A program made the position numbers and the translations under genes. 64,000 nucleotides of DNA from Limonium bicolor (lineage: Eukaryota > Streptophyta > Magnoliopsida > Caryophyllales > Plumbaginaceae), in NCBI GenBank assembly GCA_023374045.1, contig CM041776.1, positions 279,371,999 to 279,435,998 on the forward strand. Reading direction: 5' to 3'. Within the stretch, counting starts at the first letter, position 1. Every line of letters starts with the position of its first letter. The notes beneath the pieces are model-generated. The model had not been told where the DNA came from, ran no database searches, and worked only from the letters and a program-made list of their open reading frames with translations. This document shows positions 1 to 11,539 of this stretch, one piece after another.

Positions 1-3000
1 AAGAAAAACAACACAAACCCACCTTCTCTCCTTTGTAACTCCTCCACACTTCTCCAAAAATTACAAAAATTACACCATTGTAATCCCCTCCTCAAGAGCT
101 ACATTTTCATCCTTCCAAAATCCAAAAATAACCATTTTCGATTTTGAGGGTATATCCCATTTGGAGTTTCAACACCACCATTAGAAGGCCCTCCTTCTCC
201 TTGTTCTTCTAAGGTAAAAATATTTTGAAAACTCCATCTTTTTCTAGCTCTTGTGGGCAAAACGAAAATCTAGACTAAACCCTTGTTTGGTCTCTTATGT
301 TTCTAGCCGATTTTGGCTTGTTGAAGGAGTTGGAAACCTTGTTCTTGAACCACTCCAAGCTTCATTTGCACTCTTGAGAGGTAATATGAATTCTAAACCC
401 TAGAAATCTACATTGAAAGCTTAAATAATATTAAGAGTAGTTTTGGTATTGAATGTGTGTGTATATATGGGTGATAATGTTAGATTTGTTGAATACCAAA
501 ACCGGTAGAGGGAGAAGGAAGGAGAAAAAGAAGAAAAAGAAATCTAGAAGTAAAGCAAGGTAAGGAATGTTCACCTTTGTGTAGCTTTATAAATGTATAT
601 GTAACAGATTTTAAGAATGGAAATGGGTATTGTAAAATAATAATGCATTAATGGTATAATGGGTAAGAGAAACTGAGCATTTTGAAACCTTGAAAACATG
701 TAAAAACTGTTATAAAACAGATTGGGAATTGAGTGTTGAGTGCAGGGAATTTTAGTGTTGTTTTGGTGTTGATATTTGTATATGGGAGCTCGTATAGTTT
801 GGTTATTGTAACAGGTGAAACAAGTGTCGGAATGTGAACTAGAATGTGTGGTGAGTGTATAAAAATACAAGGGAGACTATGGCAAAATTTACTTAGAATT
901 AGAACACTTAGTGAATTTTAAGTAGGTGAATGATATAAGTGTAACAGATTTTGATATAGATAGATAGAGGAAGATGGGGAGAGATAGTTAATGAAGTTGT
1001 AATGTATTAGTGGTGCTAGAAATGACATTAGAAGAGGGAGATGTAGAGGAGAAGTGTAAGTGTTAAAATCTGTAGCATAATATAACTAGAGAAGAAACTA
1101 GTTGAGTGTTGAGTGAAACTTGGGAAATTATGTGAGTAAATGAGTGTAGAATTTGGTAAGGAGTTAGGAAATGAACTAGGGTGTATTAGGAGGTTTAATT
1201 AATGTTATAACATGTGGGAATAAGTGTAGGAACAATGGGGAAGTAATGGGTAAAAGAGAGGATGAAAACAGAATTTAAAATGCAAATACTGGGCCGGACC
1301 GAACTTGCGACCGGACTTGCAAGTTCGGTCGAGCCCAGACTTAAAGACGGGTGAGCTACTGGAATCGACCGGACTTGCGACCGGACTTGCAAGTTCGGTC
1401 GGACCAGAGATTTCCCCGTCTGTAACCTACTGGAATCGACCGAACTTGCGACCGGACTTGCAAGTTCGGTCGGCCAGAAAAATTCCCATCCTGTAACCTA
1501 CTGGAATCGACCGGACTTGCGACCGGACATGCAAGTTCGGTCGGCCCAGAAAATTTCCCGAGGATAGCTATGGAATCGACCGAACTTGCGACGGACTTGC
1601 AAGTTCGGTCGGCCAGAAGAATTTCCGCAACCTGAGCTACTGGAAGCGACCGAACTTGCGACGGACTTGCAAGTTCGGTCGGGCCAGGAATTTTCGGTAC
1701 CGGTAGCTACTGGAATGGACCGGACTTGCAAGGTCGGTCGCAAGTCCGGTCCTGACAAAAAAAAAAAAAAAAAAAAGAAAATTATTTAATTTAGATAATA
1801 ATTGTATATATATATGTATATGTATACCCATACATATATGTATATGTATATGTGTGTAAGCATGCAAACCTTAAGTAAGGAGATGAAAACTTAAGTAAAG
1901 GAAAAGTAAGTAAGTAAAGTATAAGTGTAAGAAATGTGAGGACATAGTAAGTAGGAGTTAAGTTGATGATAGGTATATTGATCATTCAATTGTATGTATG
2001 TAATAGGACTTGGTTGTGACATCGAAGGACGTTTGGAATTACGTACGACGGTGAACGGTATGGATTCCTCATGCCCCGAATGCTATCATGGCTACTCTGA
2101 TTTGTGTGTTGTGTGCTAATTGATCACCAATTAAGATAAATGCACGAATCGGAGTTAATATGCATACTTGTGTAAATGTAGTGTTGTATGATGTGTATAT
2201 TTCTTTGAACCTTAGTTTGTATAATTCATGAAATGTATGGATGGATATGAATGCTTGTATGAATGTTGCAAGGTACTGTGACCGATTATTTGTGATTGGA
2301 CTTCTAACTTGTTCCTAACAATCTAACCATCCTAACTTAAAATGGTAATTAAATTGGAATGAGTAGAAGTCCGATATAGTTTTGGCCACGCGTGAGGATG
2401 CGGAGTCACGAGAGGTTGGCTCCAATTCCTGACTCTTAAACTGGTCCGCGGCCCAAATCCTTAAGTGGGTAGCATCCCGGATTAGTGAGTCAAGTAAATC
2501 CCGGATGTGGGACGGAGTAGTCCCAAGGCCGGAGGTCCCGACGACTTAACTTGAGTATAAGCAGAAAGTAAGAATGAGTAAGTAAGTAAAGGAAAGTAAG
2601 TAAGTGTAAGTATAAGTAAGTATGAAATGAGTAAAAGAGTAATATGCATTCCGATTAACCCGGATGCACATCTGGCTAACTTTGTGAAGGTAAGTATTGT
2701 GAACTCTATTGTATTGTTGCCTTGAAGTGAATGATGTATTGTAATGTATGATGATTGTATAAAGCATGTATGCATGAGTAATGAACAAGCATGTTTAGCG
2801 GTCGCCAATTAGTCGGCGTACCCTTGCTAGCAATCGGTATATGCGGAGTTCATGCGCAGCGTAAGCTGACCCCCTCGGGGGACCATTTTTAATATGAATG
2901 CAGGTGCTAGAGAGGGATGAAGCTGCTGAAGACTTAGTTTCATTCTGTCTTCTTTTTGATGTAAACTGTGAATTATGATCGGTGTACTGAGTAGTACATG

Positions 3001-3383
3001 GCTTAGATTTTGAATAGCCGGTGTACCATGGGGTACACCTTTTGGGATATTGTGAACGGATGGCATTGGTATAGATGAGTAGGATTAAACTCACTCTTTT
3101 TGGAAGCTTAGAAATGGGAATGTAATTTGATATACTCTAAATGCTCGGTAATCCTTGGATGTAAGCGTATGGTATTTTGTAAATGGCTAAGTGTTATTTA
3201 GTAGCTCGGTACATATGTTCATCAGACCGTGACTGTAAGCATTAGTAGCCTAGTTAGCCGTATGGGCGGTTAGCGGCATTGTTTCACCCGCCGTAGTAGT
3301 AGGTAGTAATAATCCGCTGCGAACTCATTGAATTAACAGGACGATTAGACGGTAAGCATAGGATTAACGGTTGGGGTGTTACA
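1..3383 (+). mobile_element. Giant LTR (Ty3/gypsy-like), 3' part, cut by window start
   Basis: The right end is GGGGTGTTACA at 3373-3383, the same terminus as the complete elements at 54033-58260 and 59085-63716 and, inverted, at 45728-49760. Shared landmarks occur in the same order: a pyrimidine-rich start, a hairpin minisatellite (1291-1752), an A20 tract (1757-1776), a TA/TG microsatellite (about 1803-1855), and a conserved block near 2480-2550 that recurs at 57340-57425. No ORF in it shows a recognisable domain; the many short ORFs are chance. The left end lies outside the window, so it cannot be decided whether this is a solo LTR or the 3' LTR of a longer element. Assignment to Ty3/gypsy (Tekay/Del-like, known for LTRs of several kb starting TGTAAYACCCC) is inference. 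Confidence 0.75.
1291..1755 (+). repeat. Hairpin minisatellite, about 7 units of about 75 bp
   Basis: Each unit contains three half-sites: CGACCGAACTTGC, a second direct copy (CGACCGGACTTG), then the inverted copy CAAGTTCGGTCG. The outer arms can form a stem of about 12 bp around a short loop. Units are joined by an AT-richer spacer ending near 'ctactggaat'. The block is CpG-rich in an otherwise AT-rich LTR. The same architecture recurs in the three other LTRs of the family. Confidence 0.85.
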
Positions 3384-5118
3384 AGTATATTATCATGCCA
3401 AAATGCATTGTTTTTCTCATTCAATCGCCTCACCCACATCAAATCCTTTCTCATCATATTTTCTCACCCAAATCAACTCATTCACAACAGCTCAATATAG
3501 TGCAATAATCTTAAATTGCATAGCACTAAGGCTCTTAAATGACATGGCTCTTAGGCCCTTAAATGACTTAAACTTAAACACTGAATTTCCCACAATAAAA
3601 GCTTTCAACCTACAAATACACGCAACAATGCTCCCATAGCAATAAGTGTTCTCATAGTTCACCTTAAGCTATCTTACTAATACATTCCCATTGGCTCCTT
3701 AGTCACAAGTTCACAAGCTTGTTAAATTCTTTTTCTAGGTTATATAAATCCATTACATAATGTAAGCTTTAAGCTACATTAGTACTTATCTAAATCTCCT
3801 CCCTTAAAGTCTTAAACCACCATTAGGTAAGCAGTTTACCTTATTTCCTCAAGCTTCTCTTACTTCCCTCCTTAGGTTTCCTTGATTGGATTTCGGCAAG
3901 GACTTCAATCCTCTTGCCCATGTCTAATCCACATTCAAATAATCTAAAGCACTAAGCTAACAATACGCCTAAACTCATAGATTCATCCTTAGGTTAAAAT
4001 ATGTGTTTTAAAGCTAAATGTGTATGTTTACCTTTGAATTTTGAATGGCTTTCATAATGAAGCAAGGCAAGACCTCCTCAAGTAGGAGTATAGAATCAAG
4101 CTAGAACAAGGGATAAAACAAGGTTCCAAGAAGAGATGAATTTCGGTTATGAAAGAAAAGTGATGGAAACTTGGTTTTTTACATTTTCCTTACCTTGAAT
4201 GAATGGAGAAGACAATGAACACCTCAAGCTAGTTTTCCCCCTTCAATGGCATTTTCCCATGGCTCCAAAATGAAGCTTTTCAGGATTTGAAAAGATAGAA
4301 ATGAAGGGCTTGCTCCAACTAAGAGATATATATGCTTACTTTTTGATTTGGAGCTAAAATGAAGATTTGGTGGGCAAAGAAAGGTTAGGCAGCAATGGAG
4401 CTGCTTGGGAACAGTTTAGAACAGAGAGAAGAAGAAAAACCGTGGAAGAAGAAGAGAAAGAAGAAGAGAGGAGAGAGGTAGGCTAGTATAAGATATTTTG
4501 CTTTAAAAGCAATAGTTACTTTCTTTACTTTCCTCTTCTTTTCCTTAATGTGCTGGATGTGGTGACTCCCCACACTTAAAACTGTCCCCCCTTAGTATGT
4601 AGGATATTTATGGTCTTTGTGACCCAACTTAATGACTTATGTTGACTAAAGCCTAACTAGGCACTATTTGGCACTATTCACAAATTAGTGCACAAATTTG
4701 TGAATTTTTGGTTTCCCATTGATTTATACTTCCTAATGTGATAATTATTATTACACATATTGATTAAGGTGTAATCATGGGCATTTAGCTACTCAAAACC
4801 CATTTCTAAAGACAATTTCTCAAAAAAGGTGCTTTAAGGAGTCTTAAAGCACATTTGTGTTTAAGCTTGTTTTTGAGCTTGGTTTCTTTGTTAATTGATT
4901 TAACATGTCCATTAGCATGTTAATAAAGTCTTATAATGGTATTGGGTGCTAATAAAAGTCACTCCAAGCTTAGAGCACATTTTTGCCTAAATTGCCCTTA
5001 AGGCGTTTTCTTTGTGTTTCCTTGGTTTAATTGTCTACCAATCTTTCTAAGGCATGTTTTAGCCTTATTACCTCATAAATTGATGTTTACTTAGCATACT
5101 TAGGTTTGGGGTATTTCA
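3384..5118 (-). mobile_element. 5' part of a second giant LTR, interrupted by the LTR at 1-3383
   Basis: On the minus strand it starts TGAAATACCCCAAACC at 5118, the same start as the LTR at 59085. Several stretches match that LTR when inverted, for example the 'gggcctaagagccatg' motif (60740-60757, seen inverted near 3540-3556) and 'gtgggaaattcagtgttt' (60705-60722, inverted near 3573-3592). It runs down to 3384, where the + strand LTR begins. The simplest reading is that the + element inserted into this older copy; the rest lies beyond the window. No coding capacity is seen. Confidence 0.65.
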
Positions 5119-5640
5119 TGTTTTCAGCCCCGTAAGACTTCAATCTAGAGCATCAATTTAGTGATTCTCTCTACAAAGACACAAACATACAAAATGAGCA
5201 AAAACAACCCAAGTTTTCACTTAACATTTTATCGAACCTTGTGGGCACATGTAATTTATTGATTTCTTACTACATATATACACACATTATGCACACTCTA
5301 CTAATTAGTCATCCACATTCAAATTACAATCTCAATTTCACAAATAATAACAACAAATACAAAATTTTGATAGAAATTCAAACTTACCTGGGGTGCTCCT
5401 ACTTATTGCTGCCGGAGTTTGCTTGTACTGGCGGGGCGGCGGTGTGGGTGCGTGGCTTCATTGGGCGACGACGGGACAGGCAAAGGCGGCGACGGCGGTG
5501 AAAGGCGAAGGCGGCGACGACACGACAAGGTGGCAATGGAGGAGGAAGGCTTTGAGTGTTTTTCGCAATCGCAGCAGAGCATTCGAAAGAGGAGGGGGGA
5601 AGATACGGTGAGATTGCGGAGAACTGGGCGATAGGGTGGT
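5119..5640. other. Unclassified stretch with a GC-rich block
   Basis: 5119-5390 is AT-rich without features. From about 5395 to 5610 the base composition changes sharply to GC-rich, with runs of GGCGG/GGCGAC. Several overlapping short ORFs exist on both strands, as expected of GC-rich sequence, and none resembles a known domain. It sits directly beside CACTA-type subterminal repeats, so it could be a captured gene fragment inside a CACTA element; that is inference. Confidence 0.3.
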
Positions 5641-5644
5641 AATA

Positions 5645-5800
5645 AAGCACCTATTTCGGTGGTTTTCTATTTCAGCGGTTTCTAGCCGAAATAAGTCCTC
5701 GATTTAAAAAAATAAATAAGAAAGACCTATTTCGGTGGTTCCTATAAAAAAAGAAAAAATATTTTATATACCTATTTCAGCGGTTCCTAACTAGGGAACA
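5645..5800. mobile_element. CACTA-type subterminal repeats (internal fragment)
   Basis: Three copies of the motif CCTATTTCGGYGGTT(CC) lie at about 5651, 5729 and 5781, one followed by the inverted half. The same motif occurs at 10345-10500 next to a canonical CACTA terminus. The last copy breaks off in the middle of its palindrome near 5800, where unrelated sequence begins. No CACTA terminus is visible on this side. Confidence 0.5.
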
Positions 5801-6539
5801 AGGTTCAAGTCTATCGGTCTGTTAGGATGCCTCAGCTGCAAATCATGCAATTTCACTTAACACCTATCGTAATGATAAATGGCTCGTCTCGCCGTGACCT
5901 TCTATACTTTCACAGATATCTTTTGGGGATCATCCATATAACATTAAAAAGACTATCGAAGTATTCATTAAGAGTCTTTCTAGGGGGATGCACATTATCA
6001 AACGTTTTCTTAAATTAACAAAAAAGAAAAGAAAAAGGAAAACGCATTTGAGCATATTTCAACTATACAAAAAAAACTTTCACTTTCTCATATTACTCAT
6101 AAAATGAGATTTAGAAGAGGTGGAAGAGGCGGGCCAGGGTGCGGGTTTTTTTTAATTTATCCCTCGTGTCGCAGAACTATGAATTTTACAAATGATCATA
6201 AAACCAAACAATTTACTTGTATAATTAAGATATGGCCTTCAATATGACGGAGCATCTTTATTTCTTAAGAATGAAATAAAGATTCTTTTCGAAGACAAGG
6301 AATAATTTCTTCCAAATTAAAGCATAAGAAAATTCAGATCATGAAAGAGTCTATTTTTATTTCTTTTATAGAATGGATTAGCTGGACCAGGAAAACAATT
6401 TAAGTTGTCTATTTCTATTTAGGATACGTTCTTAATTGTTTAGTGGATGGGTGTGATTTGTTGTGGGTATTGTTATGTTCTAATACGATTCAAGACTAGT
6501 TGAAACTATTTGAAATCGTTACATCTTTAATCAATATTT
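5801..6539. other. Unclassified sequence beside the plastid insertion
   Basis: A stretch near 5827-6030 reads as an open frame on the + strand in two overlapping frames, but no domain is recognised. The part from about 6230 may be plastid ndhG-ndhI spacer continuing the insertion described next; this could not be confirmed by eye. Confidence 0.2.
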
Positions 6540-7035
6540 TTTATTGAATTGAGGCAAATTCAAAATGGCTTGAATGGTGTAATCATCAATTACTGCTCGC
6601 GGTAAACGACCCAAAGCAATTTGATTATAATTTAGTTGATGACGATCATATGTAGAAAGCTCATATTCTTCAGACATTGATAAACAATTTGTTGGACCAA
6701 TATATTAACAATTACCACAAAATATACAGATTCCAAAATCAATACTGTAATTAAGCAATCGTTTCTTTCGAGTATCTGTTCGAGTTTTCAATCTATAACG
6801 GGTAGCCCGATAGGGCATACTCGAACACATACTTCATAGGCAATGCATTTATCAAACTCAAAGTGGATTTGACCACGAAAATGTTCTGATGTTATTAATT
6901 TTTCATAAGGGTATTGAATAGTTACAGGTAAACGATTGGCATGAGATAAATAATTAAAAAAACCTTGCCCAATGTAACTTGCCACTCGTATGTTTGTTAA
7001 CCATAATTCAAAAACCTAGTTACCATAGGGAACAT
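6540..7035 (-). pseudogene. ndhI: ndhI plastid-derived pseudogene
   Basis: The minus-strand translation carries the NdhI ferredoxin-like core: '[19 protein letters not shown]', then '[19 protein letters not shown]'. In NdhI the cluster-binding motif reads CIACEVC; here the second cysteine is Tyr. The ATG region is at 7033-7035, but codon 13 is a stop and the frame shifts before the conserved core. The C-terminal third continues in other frames down to about 6540. In chloroplasts this subunit carries two 4Fe-4S clusters in the NDH complex; this copy cannot be functional. Confidence 0.85.
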
Positions 7036-7133
7036 ATTAATATATTGATATCAATTTCAGTAATGTTTCTTTCTCTTGTTTTGGATAAGTTATCAATCAA
7101 GTTAATAGAGAATGAAAATTTTCCTATTCGCTT

Positions 7134-7695
7134 ATAGTGAAAGGAGTTGAGAAGAAGTTGTTAATAATAATTACCTAAAGAAATGGTAAAGAAATTTCCA
7201 TCCAAGATTTAATATATTGGTCCATTCTCATCCTAGGTAAAGTCCATCTTGTTGTGATTGCAATGAACATGAAAAAAAGTTTTGCTAGTGTAATGAAAAT
7301 ACCCATTGTTGTTCCAAAGACCTGTCCCTATAATTTAGTTCAAAACCTGAAGGAACGGAATAGATAAATTCCACCCGCCCAAGTAAAGAACTATTATAAA
7401 TAATGAAGAAACTAGGATATTTAGATAGTAAACAACGTAAAATAAACCAAATTTTATACCTGAATATTCTGTGTGATATCTTGCTACTAATTCTTCTTTG
7501 CTCTTCTGGTAAATCAAAAGGGTAATCTCTCAATCGGCTAGAGTAGAAGAAATAAATAAACAAGAAATCCTATAGGTTGACGCCATAAATTCCACCCTAA
7601 AAACCCATATTTGGACTGTGCCTCAACTATATCAACTGTACTTGAGTTGTTAGATAATTTAGTCGGTGATAAGATCGCTGTATCATCGCTATTAC
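7134..7695 (-). pseudogene. ndhA: ndhA exon 2 plastid-derived pseudogene
   Basis: The minus-strand translation, spread over at least two frames, shows NdhA exon 2: a segment reading [12 protein letters not shown], a 'PFDLPE' loop, then '[17 protein letters not shown]' and 'LYLGGWN', and a C-terminus ending LLTTSSQLLSL-stop near 7134-7136. Frameshifts near 7320 and 7500 and a stop after the YF run break it. NdhA is a membrane subunit of the chloroplast NDH complex. Here it is a relic; exon 1 is not in the window. Confidence 0.85.
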
Positions 7696-8604
7696 AGAAC
7701 CATACAAGAGATTTTCACCTCATACGGCTCCACAGGGGTCACAAATAAATCTACGGACTAATTCTTATCGTTTTAATCTTGATATGTCATCCATCTCACT
7801 AAAAAAATAGAAAGGTACCGAATTAAACAATGGAATTCTGTCTCCTATACTAATAAAATGCGCTTCTGAATTTATCTTCCCTTACACTTTTATTTAATTC
7901 ATTTTTTTGATTTAAATCAAAAATGAATTAAAATAAACTTGGTGATTTATTAATTCTTGAGAAAGAATTTAGTCTTCACAACATACTTTTATCTTTCAAA
8001 ATATCAATGGATATAAATCTTAATCTTTTTTTTTTCGAAAAATGAATTTTTTCATAAACTACCTTTTCAATATGGCTCGAGACCGAAAAAATGATAAAAT
8101 AAAAATTTATTTTTTAGTATAGTAATTATTCATAAAGGATTACTTCGTTCCTGATAGTCATTTACTTAAGGCAAATTCTTGCCTACAGATTAATGTAAGC
8201 ATCTTGGCTACAAATAGGAGGGAGACATGGTGTGAGCTCGTGCGTCAAAATGCCCATTCATTTTTTCTTTGTCATTTTATGGGGGTGAGCACGCACACAC
8301 CCATTCATTTTTTTTATTTTTTTAAAGATTTTATTCTTTTATTTTATTACAAAAACTTTAAATTGGTGTAACTTTTATATATAAGTTTAAAATGAAAAAC
8401 AATTATATCATTGTTCACCTAAATTCAAGCTCTTCAAAACAAGACCAATCATGGATATGTTTTGACAACTTTTAAAAAAAAAATTTTCACATGCATACGA
8501 TGATACACTAAAATGATAATATGATTCATTAATTTGTATTATGATCATTAAAATTGATATATGATTCATTAAGTAATAAGTGGTGAATTCAATGTTTTAA
8601 ACTT

Positions 8605-9165
8605 TCCTATGGTGGGGGTTTGAGGTGTTTTTTGGTAGGATATCTATTGGAATTGTTCTGGACTTTATATTGTGTCTTTACTTTGTTGTAGCAACTAACT
8701 CGACAGGGTTTTAAGGTTGTGGCACCACAAACTCTAAAAATGCCTTCAACGTTTTTGCTTCTAGGTTGGGTTTTGGGGGTTTGGGGGTAAGGTAATCTAT
8801 TTGGAATTTTTCTATATTTTATAATGTTGTAACAAACTACCAACAGGGTTTAGGGTTTGTGTTGGTTGTGATAGCAGGTTTAAGGTTTGACCCTAAACCC
8901 GCCACTACAAACCCTAAAATGTCTTCGTCGTTTTTAGCTTTCTTAGGGTGGGTTTTTGGGGGTTTGGGTTGGGGTAGGGTAATCTATTTGAAATTTGTTC
9001 TGTCCTTTATATTGTAGCACTAACTCGACAGGTTTTTAGGTTTATGGTAGCGGGTTTAGGGCCTAAACCCGCCAGTATAAACTCTAAAAATTCCTTCAAT
9101 ATTTTTAGCTTCCTAGGGGGGTTTTAGGGAGTGTGGGTGGGGTAATCTATTTTGAAGTCATTTTA
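8605..9165 (+). repeat. Degenerate tandem repeat of about 150-190 bp with telomere-like motifs
   Basis: The phrase 'ggtaatctatttg' or a close variant recurs at about 8638, 8791, 8979 and 9150. Each unit includes 'aactcgacaggg', a 'gggtttagg' tract, and 'ccttcaacgtttttgctt' or a variant. A diverged, inverted form of the same array lies at about 24730-25170. Confidence 0.6.
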
Positions 9166-9477
9166 TACTTTAATGTCATGATGTACATATTTTATGTGAG
9201 AATGTACATGTTTGAAGATGTACATGTTCAAATATGAGAATGTACATGCTTAATTATCAGAATGTATATGTTTAATGAAAATTTATACATGTTTGTATGA
9301 CCATCTGTACAAGTTTTCTCCCTTATATGTACAGGTTTTAATCTAAGGATGTATATATTTAATGATTCGTAACGGTTTATGTGACCATTAGTAGTTTTTA
9401 ATGCGAGAGATGTACATGTTTTTACTTGAGGATGTATAGATTTTAATGAACATTTGTATAGTTTTGTATGATCTGTA

Positions 9478-9935
9478 CTAGGGGTCCACTCGGTTCGGTA
9501 AATTCGGTTACAACCGAAAACCGAATTTTTTTTCGGATTTTTTAACTGTTTTCATAAACCGTTTTTTTTTTAATTTCGGGTTTCGGTTAACCCAATTTTA
9601 TTTCGATTCAGTTTTCGGTTATTGAAGAAAATTTCGGTTAACCGAATAACTGAAATTTTTTAAAATTAAATTAATAAAAAAATATTAATCAAAATTATAA
9701 TTTTTCGTTTAAAATTTCTGTTACAGAATTTATTACGGTTAACCGCTACTAATTCGGTTTTCGGTTCGGTTTCGGTTATAAATTGAAAAAAATTTGGTTT
9801 TCGGTTATTTCGGTTTTCGGTTAATTCGGTTAGTGAGCTGAATTTCGGTTAATTCGGTATAAACCGAAATAACCAAAAACCAATTTTTTTTCAAAATTCG
9901 GGTTTCGGTTAACCGAATGAACACCATAATGGTAC
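9478..9935. repeat. CGGTT/AACCG fold-back repeat, copy 1
   Basis: The block is made almost entirely of TTCGGTTAACCGAA variants, so it is self-complementary at many scales. Its ends are roughly inverted to each other ('taggggtccactcggtt' on the left, 'aaccgaatgaacaccata' on the right), and 'gtac' lies just outside on both sides. It interrupts the long-TIR element. A second copy lies at about 39600-40145. It looks like a non-coding fold-back DNA element. Confidence 0.55.
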
Positions 9936-10334
9936 AAGTTTTCTTTTACATTCTATGCATAATACATGTAAAAATAATTTTTTTTAAATTTGTCAAAATA
10001 TATCCATGACTGGTCTTATTTTGAAGAGCTTGAATTTCGGTGAACAATGATATAATTTTGTTTTATTTTGGACTTATATATTAAAAGTTACAAATAATTT
10101 AAAATTATTTGATAAAAAGAAAAAGAATAAAACTTAAAAAAAAAAACAAATCACGCACGCGTCCCTCCCATCTCTTCTTAGTTTTATAAATTACAAAACT
10201 TAACCCAGATATAACTATCAATATACTTGTCAGGTCAGCATATGTAGCTAGGATGGCTACATTTGGATGTAGCTCAGACTTGTGTTTACTAATCCGTGGA
10301 TGGATAGGAGTATATTTTGGATCGGAATTCGGGG

Positions 10335-10546
10335 GAGGTACTACCTATTTCGGCGGTTCCTAACTAGGAACCGCCAAAATAGGTCCTTTTTATTTTTTTT
10401 AATAATTAAAAAGAACCTATTTTGGCAGATTCTAGTTAGGAACCATTGAAATAGATCCCTGACAGTTTGAGAAAGACCCCTATTTCGGCGGTTGTTTACA
10501 ACTGCCAAAATAAGGGTGTTGAAATAGACCATTTTTGTACTAGTGC
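10335..10546 (+). mobile_element. CACTA (En/Spm) transposon terminus with subterminal repeats
   Basis: The block ends 'accatttttgtactagtg', whose reverse complement CACTAGTACAAAAATGGT is the typical CACTA terminal inverted repeat. Inside it are paired subterminal motifs of the form CCTATTTYGGCGGTT...AACCGCCAAAATAGG, the same motif as at 5645-5800. No transposase sequence lies between the two blocks. Whether they are the two ends of one element that later received the plastid DNA and the long-TIR transposon is inference. Confidence 0.65.
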
Positions 10547-11530
10547 AACTCCACCCATGTTTTCAATCTGTTTTTGGCCTCCAAAGCAGGAGGTTTTGAA
10601 GATAAATGAAGGAGGAGAGTTGTTGGTGTTCTTGAAGAAGAAAGATAGAGATTTTAGAGCAAAAGAGGGTAAGAAGCTGATTTCACCATTAATGGTCTTC
10701 TTTGGAGCTTGAAGAGAAGGAGAAGGAAGAAGATGAAGATGCAATTCGGCTGGGAGAAGGAGGGTTGGTCATAAAGAGCATGGACAAGAGAGGATTGAGT
10801 GAGTAAGAGAGTGCAAGTAAGGTGTGTGTGTGTGTGTTGAAGTTCTATAGGAGAAGACTTTTGTGTCTTGGAACCTTCCCTCCTCTGTAGTACTACTGAT
10901 TTTGATTTTGATTTTTGTTGCCTTTCCCTCTCAAAAGTGGCCGGCCTACATGGAAATATCTATGGGTTTTTTTTGTAATTTTTAAACTTATAATGTTAAA
11001 GGGTTACATGTTGTGCTTTTGGACTTGTTTCATGTGTTGGTTTGTAACATGTGTTGTTACCTTGTTTTAAGGTGTATTCCTTGTGTTTTTGAGTAATTGG
11101 TATCCTTTAGTATTCATTGTGATTATATAAAGTATAATACATAATTCTCTTACATGATTTGTTTTCTTATTTCATGTATTAATGTTTACATGTTACATTA
11201 TCTTTAGGAGTTGATTTCTTCTTATTAATGCCCATCTTTAGTCCATTATTTTATGCGGGGTTTAGTGCCCATTTTGGACTATACATAATTGTTATAAAAT
11301 TTCTTAGTGAATTAGGCTTATCATTAGCCTTTACTATTTTATGATTAGTCATTAGTTAAACTCTTTTATTTAGTTAATCCCTTATTAATTAAGGTAGCTA
11401 ATGTTTGTGGCACTATGGTTGGGGTTGGGGGGCAAATTCGTACACTCGGCGGTTCCGTGCACAATACTGTGCGAACCTTGTGATATGGCCGTCCCAGTCA
11501 GCAGCTGAGTGGGTTGTTTTGCTGACTGGG
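10547..11530. other. No gene recognised
   Basis: The stretch has a purine-rich part with a (GT)n run near 10822-10836, then AT-rich DNA with pairs such as 'ttattaattaaggtagcta'. It vaguely resembles the first kilobase of the giant LTR family read in reverse, ending at a GGGGTTGGGGGG tract near 11422, but the similarity was too weak by eye to call. Confidence 0.2.
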
Positions 11531-11539
11531 TTGTCTTTT

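Larger units (their letters stand above)
6540..8215 (-). other. Nuclear insertion of plastid DNA (NUPT), ndhI-ndhA region
   Basis: Two plastid NADH dehydrogenase-like genes lie in their chloroplast order and orientation (ndhA upstream of ndhI on the minus strand), with the usual short spacer between them. Sequence near 7696-7735, after the ndhA exon 2 start, has the look of the 3' end of a group II intron ('gagattttcacctcatacgg'), so the insertion probably includes part of the ndhA intron out to about 8215. Both genes contain stops and frameshifts, as expected for an old nuclear copy. The outer limits are approximate. Confidence 0.75.
8216..10170 (+). mobile_element. Non-autonomous long-TIR DNA transposon, copy 1
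   Basis: A subterminal block at about 8350-8480 (containing 'agctcttcaaaacaagacc' and 'catggatatgttttgacaa') recurs inverted at about 9985-10095, giving arms of at least 100 bp. The same arms occur at 11545-11680/12425-12485 and 24100-24210/25690-25795. The interior holds repeats of 'gattcattaa', telomere-like CCCTAAACCC tracts and a nested CGGTT-rich fold-back block. No transposase ORF is present. Long inverted arms suggest a Mutator-like or fold-back element, but no target duplication was identified. Confidence 0.5.

Noticed and set aside
5393..5634. GC-rich ORFs on both strands as a coding exon
   Set aside because: Low-complexity GGC/GAC runs open several frames at once; no domain and no splice context could be seen.
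6350..6400. 'atggattagctggacca' as a plastid ndhG start
   Set aside because: It is on the strand opposite to ndhI and ndhA, with an immediate stop, so it does not fit the chloroplast gene order.
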